Shown piece after piece: positions 1 to 7,633 of a stretch of DNA of 64,000 nucleotides. Position numbers and translations under genes: made by a program. The notes below the pieces were generated by a model, which saw only the letters and a program-made list of their open reading frames with translations, searched no databases and was not told where the DNA came from. Positions within the stretch are counted from its first letter, which is position 1, and every line of letters starts with the position of its first letter. Location of the stretch: positions 1,665,501 to 1,729,500 of the forward strand of contig CANMEE010000001.1 in the NCBI GenBank assembly GCA_947496865.1, in the 5' to 3' direction. The DNA comes from an uncultured Sphingomonadaceae bacterium. GTDB lineage: Bacteria; Pseudomonadota; Alphaproteobacteria; Sphingomonadales; Sphingomonadaceae.

Positions 1-103
1 CGACATTGGGAAGGTTCGATTTTCAATCCAAGCAAAAACAAAATGGTGGACTGAGAAAGAAAATTTCATTATTTATCAATAGTATCAAAGACTTAAGTGA
101 GTA

Positions 104-149
104 GTGGTGACCCCTACGGGAATCGAACCCGTGTTTCAGCCGTGAAAGG
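104..149 (-). repeat. Left att-like site: partial tRNA-Glu copy
   Basis: Perfect 46-bp match to 2250-2295, with mismatches starting at 103/2249 and 150/2296. It covers the tRNA anticodon loop, variable region, T arm and acceptor 3' strand including CCA. It has no 5' half, so it cannot be a working tRNA. The right-hand limit of identity falls in the anticodon loop, a common crossover point for tyrosine integrases. Confidence 0.85.
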
Positions 150-187
150 TACAAAGCCCGGTTTTGTGCGGGTTACAGAGGTTTTAC

Positions 188-237
188 GGGGTTAAATGAG
201 TCCATTAGATATCAATGGGTTATGACTTGGGGGTTAA
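188..237 (-). repeat. Left arm-type repeats (GGGGTTAA x2)
   Basis: GGGGTTAA occurs at 188-195 and 230-237, 39 bp or more inside the left att copy. The same octamer occurs in inverse orientation three times just inside the right att copy (2126-2183). Inverted placement of short repeats at both ends is what integrase arm-binding sites look like. The assignment is inference. Confidence 0.5.
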
Positions 238-337
238 AAATTATCAAACTATGGACACGATACTAACGATAAAAAGAGATGGCTTGTTGAATAGTAGAAA
301 ACACACTTACTATTTGCGGAAGCATAAAAAGTTCAGT

Positions 338-877
338 CTATTTCATCATTAAAGATTTCATGATCATGAAAAATGTATCGAGACAAAGCGCGGTGTTAGA
401 CTTGAGATACCTGCACATATTATACAGAAAATCAAAATCATATGGTGCGGGATTTTGCTCGTAAGATGCGCAAGCGTCATACGCTAAGTCAAATGCTACA
501 ATCTCACTATGGTACTCTGTATAAAAGTCCATCATTGAGATTGTATGGACGCCATCGGCATAATGAATGCGAGTAAATCCGCTCTCGACTTGCTCCTGGT
601 CGGGATCGAAACTGACTCCATGAACGATATTGCTTTTATACAGGCTATGTAACAGCGCCCCGCTTCTCTTGTAATGATCTGGGTTTTTTGAATCCAAGTT
701 CTGGGCAAAATCACCGATATTTTGAACATACTGATTGTGAGCAAATTGTAATCCTCCGTCATCCAGTTGGTGATCACATTGGATTAGTGGGATTAAATTC
801 TTTGCTGCTTTATCAAAACGGTCTGTAACTGTTTTAATAAAGAATTCGTTGTCATCGAGTTTTAGAAGAATTGACAA
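338..877 (-). CDS. Hypothetical protein of the mini-island (179 aa)
   Basis: I do not recognise this protein. It is a soluble, acidic-leaning 179-residue product with no signal peptide, membrane segment or obvious motif, and its C-terminal half is rich in Tyr, Asp, Cys and Met. The start is a TTG at 877, supported by a GGGGG Shine-Dalgarno eight bases upstream. No ATG lies near it in this frame. It is transcribed towards the left att copy and is preceded by a hairpin at 914-947 that should insulate it from the small ORF upstream. Its position inside the tRNA-Glu element suggests mobile cargo. The function is unknown. Confidence 0.6.
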   Translation of the reverse strand: MSILLKLDDNEFFIKTVTDRFDKAAKNLIPLIQCDHQLDDGGLQFAHNQYVQNIGDFAQNLDSKNPDHYKRSGALLHSLYKSNIVHGVSFDPDQEQVESGFTRIHYADGVHTISMMDFYTEYHSEIVAFDLAYDACASYEQNPAPYDFDFLYNMCRYLKSNTALCLDTFFMIMKSLMMK

Positions 878-913
878 GTTTTAGCCCCCAAATTTTATCA
901 TTATAATGTCATT

Positions 914-947
914 AAAAAAGGTCCTTACCAATGGCAAGGACCTTTTT
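914..947. terminator. Bidirectional rho-independent terminator
   Basis: Inverted repeat with arms 920-929 and 933-942 (one A-C mismatch) and a 3-nt loop. It is flanked by six A on the left and five T on the right, so it has a U tract whichever strand is transcribed. On the minus strand it lies directly after the 51-codon ORF at 972-1127. Confidence 0.75.
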
Positions 948-971
948 GGAAGGCTTAAATTTTTGAATGAA

Positions 972-1127
972 TTAATCTTTTTCTGAAAAAGCGTCTTTCA
1001 TTACTTTAAAGGCCGACAGGTTCGATCCAAAATCGCGGACCTGATCCTTCAATTCATTATCTGGGTACATACGCACAGCTGCACGGCTGGTGGCAGCACC
1101 GGTCTCTGTTTTTGCTGTTTGCGTCAT
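972..1127 (-). CDS. Small hypothetical protein (51 aa)
   Basis: An ORF of 51 codons with an ATG start at 1127 and a GGAGC ribosome-binding site about six bases upstream. It reads without rare features to a TAA at 972-974 and is followed 25 bp later by a terminator. The product is hydrophilic and begins MTQTAKTETGAATSRAAVRM, with a basic and acidic C-terminal half and no Cys or Trp. I do not recognise a family. The ribosome-binding site, stop and terminator make it a plausible gene, possibly in one transcript with the 40-codon ORF at 1223-1345. Confidence 0.5.
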   Translation of the reverse strand: MTQTAKTETGAATSRAAVRMYPDNELKDQVRDFGSNLSAFKVMKDAFSEKD

Positions 1128-1222
1128 AACTTGCTCCGTTTCATCTTCATTGCCATTTTTATTTTAGCAGCGATTCTGGCGCTTTCGCTGCGTTGAAATT
1201 ACGTTAGCGTTTCTGCTCTCGT

Positions 1223-1345
1223 TTATCTTGCTGCTGAACCTTTTGGCTCAGCATAAATATCTTTTGCATCGCCAATGGCGATTGTAGCAACAGTGTCACC
1301 GATTACATCAGCGGGATGGTTTTGGCCTTGTAGATTCTTAGGCAT
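1223..1345 (-). CDS. Small hypothetical protein (40 aa)
   Basis: An ORF of 40 codons, ATG at 1345, with GAGAGAT just upstream as a possible ribosome-binding site. The product begins MPKNLQGQNHPADVIG and is soluble. It runs in the same direction as the 51-codon ORF, 95 bp further on. There is no recognisable motif, and coding status rests only on start, spacing and context. Confidence 0.35.
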   Translation of the reverse strand: MPKNLQGQNHPADVIGDTVATIAIGDAKDIYAEPKGSAAR

Positions 1346-1521
1346 CTTATCTCTCAATTACATCATATAGCTTATATTTGATTAACATTTAGCAACGCAA
1401 TTATTCGCTAAACGAACCAGCGTTAAAACCAATGTAAGTATTCAGTAACGCATTTTGCAACATTGGTGCAACGCATATTTACCAGTGACCTAAAAGCCTA
1501 AAAAATTTAACTAGTTTTTCG

Positions 1522-1554
1522 AAGGCTACGTATCGGTCTCCGTCACGTAGCCTT
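1522..1554. repeat. Inverted repeat in the 360-bp gap 1346-1706
   Basis: Perfect 10-bp arms (1522-1531 and 1545-1554) around a 13-nt loop, followed by a weak T stretch. It could be a terminator or an operator. Apart from this and the ribosome-binding site of the next gene, I see nothing in the AT-rich gap between 1346 and 1706. Confidence 0.45.
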
Positions 1555-1706
1555 TAATAACACGTTTGGCAAGTGATTCATAGTAAAGTTATTATAATCA
1601 TGTCCCGCAGCCAGAACAATGAATTCTCAAACAAATACTCCGTTGTGGGGAAATCGAATCAAAATAATCAAACCTAACTAATGAATACCCAAAGGGGGCA
1701 ACGCTA

Positions 1707-1967
1707 ATGAACCGTAACCAACTCACAACACCTCCCACACCTCGATTATTCAATCAAGATATGGCTGCAGCTTATCTTGGTATTAGTTCCAGGCATTTCG
1801 AACGCCAGTGGAGAAAGTACATTTTTCCGCAACCCTTGAGGATTGGAAGAAGACTTCTTTGGGATCGAAAAATGCTGGATCTGCTGGTGGATATACTATC
1901 CGATATTGAAGAGGGGGCTAAGCCGGAGCCGGTGGACGAATATGCAGGCGTCGTAATTATAGGATAG
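1707..1967 (+). CDS. Excisionase/AlpA-like helix-turn-helix protein (86 aa)
   Basis: An 86-residue protein whose central part has the DNA-binding pattern of MerR/AlpA-type excisionases: a helix entered by AAAYLGISSRHFER, then a short basic segment (WRKY) and a wing (RIGRRLLWDR), then a C-terminal acidic helix. Such small HTH proteins commonly sit beside tyrosine integrases in sphingomonad genomic islands, where they act as excision factors or regulators. The start ATG at 1707 has a strong AAAGGGGG site upstream. A 12-bp perfect hairpin 18 bp after the stop ends the unit. No integrase is adjacent, which is unusual. The class is inferred from the fold pattern alone. Confidence 0.65.
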   Translation: MNRNQLTTPPTPRLFNQDMAAAYLGISSRHFERQWRKYIFPQPLRIGRRLLWDRKMLDLLVDILSDIEEGAKPEPVDEYAGVVIIG

Positions 1968-1985
1968 CGTGAAAAGAATGCCGTC

Positions 1986-2018
1986 AACGCGACCCTTCCG
2001 ACCTGAAAGGGTCGCGTT
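1986..2018 (+). terminator. Hairpin terminator of the HTH gene
   Basis: Perfect 12-bp arms (1986-1997 and 2007-2018) with a 9-nt loop, 18 bp after the stop codon. The trailing T tract is poor, so termination efficiency is uncertain. Confidence 0.6.
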
Positions 2019-2125
2019 AGAGCATTCTTATCAAATAAATTTAGCAGAATTCTATGTAAGTGGTTGTATCATATACAATATAGTCGTTGTACATTGAGAT
2101 TACTATGCGCTGCTGATCGCAAGAT

Positions 2126-2183
2126 TTAACCCCGTTTAAGGGTTAGAGCGTCATGTTAACCCCTGAGCACCACTTTTAACCCC
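2126..2183 (+). repeat. Right arm-type repeats (TTAACCCC x3)
   Basis: TTAACCCC occurs at 2126-2133, 2156-2163 and 2176-2183, between the cargo and the right att copy. The spacing is 30 and 20 bp. These are the inverse of the two GGGGTTAA copies near the left end. Confidence 0.5.
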
Positions 2184-2249
2184 GCGAAATTTCAACAATT
2201 TCCAGGAAATAACGAGAATTAATCGTTCTATTTCAATGATTTAAGGCGT

Positions 2250-2295
2250 GTGGTGACCCCTACGGGAATCGAACCCGTGTTTCAGCCGTGAAAGG
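2250..2295 (-). repeat. Right att-like site inside tRNA-Glu
   Basis: The second copy of the 46-bp direct repeat. It overlaps the 3' half of the intact tRNA-Glu and adds one base beyond the CCA end. Confidence 0.85.
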
Positions 2296-2325
2296 GCCGC
2301 GTCCTAACCGCTAGACGAAGGGGCC
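2251..2325 (-). tRNA. tRNA-Glu (anticodon TTC)
   Basis: A 75-nt cloverleaf on the minus strand with the 5' end at 2325 and an encoded CCA at 2251-2253. The acceptor stem pairs GGCCCCT with AGGGGTC. The anticodon stem pairs CGGCC with GGCTG around the loop CTTTCAC, giving anticodon TTC. The T loop is the standard GTTCGATTC form. It serves as the attachment site of the neighbouring mini-island and remains intact. Confidence 0.95.
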
Positions 2326-2458
2326 ATACCGATGCACAAAGGCATCATTGGTCAGCGAGATTGGGCGATTAGGGCTATCGCGCGCTTTGGTCAACCCCTT
2401 TTGGGCGGTTTGCGGGGATATTATTGGATATTTCTTGCGCGCCATTGCACACGCAACA

Positions 2459-4225
2459 TTATTCGACCCAAGCGGCGTCTTCCAAATGAATTTCGGCGGC
2501 GGGACGGCTGCCCCAATCGTCGATCTTGGCGCGGCCCGCTATCCAGAGTTTCCGATTCTTTGGAGCGTGGAGCAAGGCTTGTCCCAAATCGCTTTCGGCG
2601 GCGCGAAAGGCGATGGTTTTGATCGAGCCGCCATCATCTCCGGCGACGATCATCCGGACATGGTCTTTGCCGACAATATCGCATTTGACGATTCGTACGG
2701 GTCCGGCGGCAATACGCGGTGCTGGCCACCCCATGCCATAGGGGCCTGCGCCATCCATAGCCTCCACGAACAGCGGATTGACCCCTTTGGGAGACAATAC
2801 CGCATCGAGCAGCAAAGCCTTTCCTGCTTGTGCTGTGCCAACGGTATCGGCCAGTCGGTCGTTCAAAAATTCGCTAAACGCATCAATTTTGGACGCGTCG
2901 ATCGTGACACCCGCTGCCATCGCATGGCCGCCGCCTGCGATCAGTAATCCCTGATCTTTTGCTGCGATGATCGCCGCGCCCAGATCGACACCGGAAATGG
3001 AGCGCCCTGATCCTTTGCCCATGCCCTCTTCGTCCTCGGCAATGATGATCGCGGGGCGACCCAGTTTTTCCTTGATGCGCCCAGCGACAATACCGATGAC
3101 GCCGGGATGCCAGCCTTTGGCGGACAAAACCGCGACAGCCTGATTCTGTTGGGAAGAGCACATTGCCTCGGCTTCTTCCAAGACATGGGCTTCGATCGCG
3201 CGGCGTTCCTCATTAAAATGATTCAGCTCTGCTGATATTTTTTCCGCTTCTTCCGGATCATTCGTGATCAGTAAGCGGACCCCCAGATCGGATTTCCCGA
3301 CCCGGCCGCCGGCATTGATCCGTGGTCCCAAGGCAAAGCCAAGGTCGGAACAAATGGGCGCACGTTTCAGACGGCTGGCGTCGATTAAAGCGGCCAGTCC
3401 GATATTCTTGCGGCCCGCGAGCACCTTGAGCCCTTGAGCCACAAATGCGCGGTTGAGTCCGCGCAACTGGGCAACATCTGCGACCGTACCCAGAGCGACA
3501 ATATCCAGCAGTTCCAGCAATTTTGGTTCCGCGCGGCCTTTGAAAAACTCTTTGCCGCGGAGATTGCGAACAAGCGCCGCCGATAACAAAAAGGCCACGC
3601 CGACCGCAGCCAAGTGGCCATGTTCGGCGCCGGCATCGCTTTCATCAAGGCGATTGGGATTGACCATGGCGTTGGCCTTGGGCAGCTCAGCCGCGCATTT
3701 ATGGTGATCGACGACAATCACTTCCACGCCGGCTGCATGTGCCATATCAAGGGCTTCAAAGGCCATCGCGCCGCAGTCCACCGTAACTATCAGATCGGAG
3801 CCTTGTTGGCCCAGCTTGACGAGTGCTTCGCCCGAGGGACCATAGCCTTCCATCAGGCGGTCGGGAATATAATAGCCTGCCTCTAGACCAAGATCACGAA
3901 GCACGCGGATGAGCAATGCCGCGCTGGTCGCGCCATCGACATCATAGTCGCCGAAGACCGTGACTTTGTCACCTTTGAGAATGGCCTGAGCCAGTCTCTC
4001 CGCCGCCTTGTCCATATCCTGGAAAACCGAGGGATCGGGCATGAAGCCTCTAATCGTCGGATCCTTGTTGATATCCAGCGTTTCGCGGGTTGCACCGCGC
4101 GCCAGCAGTAGCTGGGTGACGAGATCATCAGGCTGGAAACCGGGATCGCGTGCGTCGGCGCTGGTGCTGCGCCATTGCCACGTCTGGCCGGACAGTGATT
4201 TTGTAACATTGAGGACTGCATTCAT
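2459..4225 (-). CDS. recJ: Single-stranded-DNA exonuclease RecJ
   Basis: A 5'-3' ssDNA exonuclease of the DHH family, used in recombinational and mismatch repair. The N-terminal catalytic part shows the phosphoesterase motifs DYDVDGATSAALL, a VTVDCGA segment and VVDHHKC. The middle carries the GPRINAGGR stretch, and the DHHA1-type GGGHAMAAG motif and an OB-like end (WIAGRAKIDDWGSRPAAEI) follow. The length of 588 residues is normal for the family. A longer ORF begins with TTG at 4261, but the ATG at 4225 fits the family's N-terminus better. It is divergent from the flavodoxin gene. In sphingomonads recJ is often found near glpX and hom, and here three genes lie between recJ and glpX. Confidence 0.95.
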   Translation of the reverse strand: MNAVLNVTKSLSGQTWQWRSTSADARDPGFQPDDLVTQLLLARGATRETLDINKDPTIRGFMPDPSVFQDMDKAAERLAQAILKGDKVTVFGDYDVDGATSAALLIRVLRDLGLEAGYYIPDRLMEGYGPSGEALVKLGQQGSDLIVTVDCGAMAFEALDMAHAAGVEVIVVDHHKCAAELPKANAMVNPNRLDESDAGAEHGHLAAVGVAFLLSAALVRNLRGKEFFKGRAEPKLLELLDIVALGTVADVAQLRGLNRAFVAQGLKVLAGRKNIGLAALIDASRLKRAPICSDLGFALGPRINAGGRVGKSDLGVRLLITNDPEEAEKISAELNHFNEERRAIEAHVLEEAEAMCSSQQNQAVAVLSAKGWHPGVIGIVAGRIKEKLGRPAIIIAEDEEGMGKGSGRSISGVDLGAAIIAAKDQGLLIAGGGHAMAAGVTIDASKIDAFSEFLNDRLADTVGTAQAGKALLLDAVLSPKGVNPLFVEAMDGAGPYGMGWPAPRIAAGPVRIVKCDIVGKDHVRMIVAGDDGGSIKTIAFRAAESDLGQALLHAPKNRKLWIAGRAKIDDWGSRPAAEIHLEDAAWVE

Positions 4226-4290
4226 AGCGGTAGCTATGCGCGAACCATAGTCCGCTGACAATTGCTTTGATGGCTGTTAGAGCTGACCCC

Positions 4291-4782
4291 ATGAAAAAGC
4301 TGCTCATTGTCTATCACAGCTATACTGGCGGCACCCGGCAAATGGCCGAAGCAGCCACCGATGCGGCGCGTCAAGAACAGGATACCGAGACCCGATTGCT
4401 GCGCGCGGAAGATTGCGAGCCAGTCGATATGTTGGGCGCTGACGGCTATCTTTTTGCAACGCCAGAAAATCTAGCGGCAATTGCCGGGGTGATGAAGGCC
4501 TTTTTCGATCGCTGCTATTATCCTTTATTGGGACAGATCGAAGGGCGCCCCTATGCGGCGATGATTTGCGCGGGTTCGGATGGAGACAATGCGCGCAAAC
4601 AGTTAGAGCGTATTGCGACCGGGTGGCGGCTTAAAAAGGTAATCGATACGCCGATTATCTGCACCCATGCGCAAACGGAAGAGGCGATATTGGCGCCCAA
4701 GGTTGTTGGTGAGGCAGACAGGGCGCAATGCGCTGAAATCGGCGCTACGCTGGCCGCTGGTCTGGCTATGGGCGTATTTTGA
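4291..4782 (+). CDS. Flavodoxin-like / NAD(P)H-dependent reductase family protein
   Basis: A 163-residue flavodoxin-fold protein. The N-terminus MKKLLIVYHSYTGGTRQMAE is the FMN phosphate-binding loop (S-Y-T-G-G-T-R), and GYLFATPENLAAIAGVMKAF corresponds to the second flavin loop. It probably transfers electrons or reduces a small substrate in the cytoplasm, but the substrate cannot be told. The ATG at 4291 starts exactly at the beta-1 strand, and upstream TTG/ATG codons at 4267/4270 would only add a short tail. The stop overlaps the convergent uracil-DNA glycosylase gene by 17 bp. Confidence 0.8.
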   Translation: MKKLLIVYHSYTGGTRQMAEAATDAARQEQDTETRLLRAEDCEPVDMLGADGYLFATPENLAAIAGVMKAFFDRCYYPLLGQIEGRPYAAMICAGSDGDNARKQLERIATGWRLKKVIDTPIICTHAQTEEAILAPKVVGEADRAQCAEIGATLAAGLAMGVF

Positions 4783-5365
4783 TCAATTGCGCGACGCGTT
4801 TCTGGAGCACCGGGATCACATCCGCCTCAAACCATGGATTGGCTTTGAACCAGCGGATATTGCGCGGGCTGGGATGGGGCAGGGGCATTGTGCCCGGCCA
4901 AAATTCTTCCCAGCGTTCCACCGTGCCGGTCAAGGTTTTTGATTTGGCATCGCCGAGATGCCAGTCGAGAGCATATTGGCCGAGAATCAGGGTCAATTCG
5001 ATATTCGGTAAATGATCGAGCAAGGGCTTGCGCCATTGCGGTGCACATTCGGGACGGGGCGGCAGGTCTCCACCTTTACCGGTTCCGGGAAAACAAAATC
5101 CCATCGGGATGATCGCGAACAGCGCGGGATCATAAAACTGGTCTTCGGTTACGCCAAGCCATGTGCGCAGCCGCTTTCCGCTTTGATCGTCAAAGGGGCG
5201 GCCTTTTTCATGGGTCTTGCTGCCGGGAGCCTGTCCGGCAATCAGGATTTTGGAAGTCGTTCCGGCCTGTAGCAAAGGGGCAGGGCCCCGCGGTAACTGC
5301 TCGCAAATTGTGCAAGCGCGGACGTCTTTGAGCAATATATCAAGATTACCTGCACTCTGAGCCAT
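4766..5365 (-). CDS. Uracil-DNA glycosylase family protein (Fe-S type)
   Basis: A 199-residue protein of the UDG superfamily, which excises uracil or related lesions from DNA. Motif I is seen as GQAPGSKTH near residue 45 (GEAPG in classical family 4/5 members) and the motif II region as HPSPRN near residue 165. Cys residues in ACTICEQL, GFCFPG and PECAPQW could ligate a 4Fe-4S cluster as in family 4 enzymes. The start ATG at 5365 abuts the stop of the upstream lipoprotein hydrolase gene with no gap, so it is the last gene of a glpX-hydrolase-UDG transcript. The exact UDG family is not settled. Confidence 0.8.
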   Translation of the reverse strand: MAQSAGNLDILLKDVRACTICEQLPRGPAPLLQAGTTSKILIAGQAPGSKTHEKGRPFDDQSGKRLRTWLGVTEDQFYDPALFAIIPMGFCFPGTGKGGDLPPRPECAPQWRKPLLDHLPNIELTLILGQYALDWHLGDAKSKTLTGTVERWEEFWPGTMPLPHPSPRNIRWFKANPWFEADVIPVLQKRVAQLIKIRP

Positions 5366-6601
5366 TTAATCGGAATCGCGGTGACAGATTGCCAGATGGT
5401 CCGGTTCTTCGTCTTTCGGAGGGGCTGCGAGCGCGAATACATAGGATAAATGGGTCGGTTCACGCCCTTTTATCGCGCCGCGCTCCCCGTTCACAACGGC
5501 GGCAAAATCCTTGCAGGCAACCGCACTGCGCAGATAGTCGCCATGGCCAACGCGCCCCATGCTCACCGCGCTTGTGTCGACTATGGTAAAGCCGCTTTTC
5601 TCTGGCGGTGTGTCATATTGCGACTTGGCCGCGTAGCAGCGTTCGGGCAGGCCCTTGGCTTTCAAGTCTGCCGCTTTGAACGGGTCGAAACATCGCGGAT
5701 GCCCTAATCGAGGATAGCCGTGTACGTCATCGGAGAGAGACAAGGCGCTGTCTTTGGCAGAAGCATAAACGGTGATCCGCCGGTCATTATTGACGCGCCG
5801 GGCGGACAATATTTCCTCGGCAATGTCCCGTTCGAAATCCTGACGATCTATGTCAGGTGAGGCAAGGATGATGTTGGAGATGACACTCGAATCGCTATTG
5901 GGTGTGGTGCGGTCAACAAATTCGACAGCTGGGAGTATCAGCCGAGCGCCTAAGGAATGGGACAATAGCACAATTTCCTTTGTCCAGTTTTGCTGCGCCA
6001 ATTTGGTCAGGAATTTACGAAAATTGCGCTCGTCCCAATACATATTGGTCTCATCAACCGCATATTTCAGCAGCTGACCTTGCGAGGGCCAGCTATACTG
6101 GATGACGGGCCCTGTAAAACCGGTCAGCCGCGCGATTTGCGCGGCATCGCGAGAGCTGGTAAAAAATGTTTCGCGGTACCCATGAACATAAAGCAGGACG
6201 CGGCCTTCGCGGTTGCCCATCGTCTTAGACAGGTCTGCCCACCATTGTGTTTCGTTGGATATTGCGAGCGGAATACGGCGGCTATCCACCTTGCCTTTTT
6301 CATTCAATATATCTTGCGGGGCACCAAAGCGGCCGAAGCGCACTTTATCCGCACGATGGTTGAGCAACTTGACCGCTTCGCTACGGCAATCGGGCAGGCG
6401 GCTGGTGACAACAAAAAAAGGTCTTTCAGCGCTAAGGTCGCCATTGCTGGTGGGCGGATCACAGCGTTCATTGGCGACATAATCGGCGTGCCGAATATCG
6501 CCATAGTCGACCGGTGAAATACAGGCCGCGGCCAATAGCGGAAGAGCCAAAATCAGCGGCTTGAACAGAGCTGCCAATTGTTTCAGATCGCCGCTGCCCA
6601 T
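5366..6601 (-). CDS. DUF900-type alpha/beta hydrolase lipoprotein
   Basis: A 411-residue predicted lipoprotein. Residues 1-27 form a signal peptide ending in the lipobox LLAAAC. The body is an alpha/beta hydrolase: VLLYVHGYRETF forms the oxyanion region, and LLSHSLGAR carries the nucleophile Ser in a G/S-H-S-L-G elbow. A later Asp, and a His near GRVGHGDYL, are candidate triad members. This arrangement matches the DUF900 hydrolases, whose substrates are mostly unknown. The ATG lies 3 bp after the glpX stop and the UDG start abuts its own stop, so the three genes are cotranscribed. Metabolic linkage between them is not evident. Confidence 0.8.
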   Translation of the reverse strand: MGSGDLKQLAALFKPLILALPLLAAACISPVDYGDIRHADYVANERCDPPTSNGDLSAERPFFVVTSRLPDCRSEAVKLLNHRADKVRFGRFGAPQDILNEKGKVDSRRIPLAISNETQWWADLSKTMGNREGRVLLYVHGYRETFFTSSRDAAQIARLTGFTGPVIQYSWPSQGQLLKYAVDETNMYWDERNFRKFLTKLAQQNWTKEIVLLSHSLGARLILPAVEFVDRTTPNSDSSVISNIILASPDIDRQDFERDIAEEILSARRVNNDRRITVYASAKDSALSLSDDVHGYPRLGHPRCFDPFKAADLKAKGLPERCYAAKSQYDTPPEKSGFTIVDTSAVSMGRVGHGDYLRSAVACKDFAAVVNGERGAIKGREPTHLSYVFALAAPPKDEEPDHLAICHRDSD

Positions 6602-6604
6602 GGA

Positions 6605-7576
6605 TCAGGCGCGATGCTCGCTTTTGACCCAGCGCACGGTGCCAGACGAGGCACGCATTACGACGCTTTCAGTTGTCATAACGCCGCTGCGTAGTTTCTT
6701 GACGCCTTCCAAAAGCGAACCATCGGTAACGCCCGTTGCGGCAAAAATAACATCACCCTTGGCGAGTTCTTTCAGATCATAGACTTTGTCGAGATCTTCG
6801 ATGCCCCATTTGTGCGCGCGTTTGCGTTCGTCATCATTGCGAAAGGTCAGGCGGCCTTTAAATTGGCCGCCGACACAACGTAAAGCGGCCGCAGCCAACA
6901 CGCCTTCGGGTGCGCCGCCGCTGCCCATATACATGTCGACAGTGGTTTCCTCATCGGTCGTCGCGATCACGCCAGCGACATCGCCGTCTGGAATGAGCAT
7001 GATGCCGCATCCAATAGAGCGCAATTCGGAAATAATTTTTTCGTGGCGAGGACGGTCCAGGACACAGACGATAATATCCGCTGGCGCGACGCCTTTTTCC
7101 TTGGCAACGGCTGTGACATTTTCGGTTACCGATTTGTCGAGATCGATAATATTATCGGAATAACCGGGGCCAACGGCCAGCTTGTCCATGTAAACATCCG
7201 GCGCATTGAGCAGGTTGCCCTTTTCCGCAATAGCCAGAACAGCAAGGGCATTGGCGCCCGCTTTGGCTGTAATCGTTGTACCTTCCAGTGGATCCAGCGC
7301 AATATCAATTTCTGGCGACTCGCCGGCGCAGCCATGTCCGACTTTTTCGCCAATGAATAACATGGGCGCTTCGTCGCGTTCGCCTTCACCGATAACCACG
7401 GTTCCGCAGATATCGAGCTGATTCAATGCCGCGCGCATTGCTTCCACTGCCGCTGCATCGGCCGCTTTTTCATCACCGCGACCAATTAATTTCGCTGCGG
7501 AAACTGCTGCAGCCTCGGTCACGCGGACCATTTCCAATACGAGGACGCGTTCGAGGATATCACTTGATTTAGGCAT
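6605..7576 (-). CDS. glpX: Class II fructose-1,6-bisphosphatase
   Basis: Hydrolyses fructose-1,6-bisphosphate to fructose-6-phosphate in gluconeogenesis. The 323-residue protein shows the GlpX/SBPase signatures: VIGEGERDEAPML (metal-binding Glu/Asp), the DPLEGTT lithium-sensitive phosphatase motif, LDRPRHEKII and PDGDVAGVI. The length is typical for the class II enzyme. The start ATG at 7576 is preceded by AGAAGGA. It heads a tight operon with the DUF900 hydrolase and UDG genes. It is divergent from the secreted protein at 7634, and the two share a 57-bp promoter region. Confidence 0.95.
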   Translation of the reverse strand: MPKSSDILERVLVLEMVRVTEAAAVSAAKLIGRGDEKAADAAAVEAMRAALNQLDICGTVVIGEGERDEAPMLFIGEKVGHGCAGESPEIDIALDPLEGTTITAKAGANALAVLAIAEKGNLLNAPDVYMDKLAVGPGYSDNIIDLDKSVTENVTAVAKEKGVAPADIIVCVLDRPRHEKIISELRSIGCGIMLIPDGDVAGVIATTDEETTVDMYMGSGGAPEGVLAAAALRCVGGQFKGRLTFRNDDERKRAHKWGIEDLDKVYDLKELAKGDVIFAATGVTDGSLLEGVKKLRSGVMTTESVVMRASSGTVRWVKSEHRA

Positions 7577-7633
7577 TTGAATGTCTAATCCTTCTTTAAG
7601 GGGCAGATTTTGAACTCTCGATAGGGGAGCACT

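Larger units (their letters stand above)
104..2295. mobile_element. Integrase-less mini-island inserted at tRNA-Glu
   Basis: Seen: a 46-bp perfect direct repeat (104-149 and 2250-2295) bounds about 2.1 kb that is visibly AT-richer than the DNA beyond 2.3 kb. The right copy is the 3' half of an intact tRNA-Glu, from the anticodon loop to the CCA end, and the left copy is a fragment. Known: tyrosine-recombinase islands integrate at tRNA 3' halves, restore the tRNA at one end and leave a partial copy at the other. The cargo is one excisionase-like HTH gene, one 179-residue unknown and two very small ORFs. No integrase is present, so the element is either a decayed island or one mobilised in trans. 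The DNA at 1-103 is also AT-rich, so a further island may abut on the left. Confidence 0.75.
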
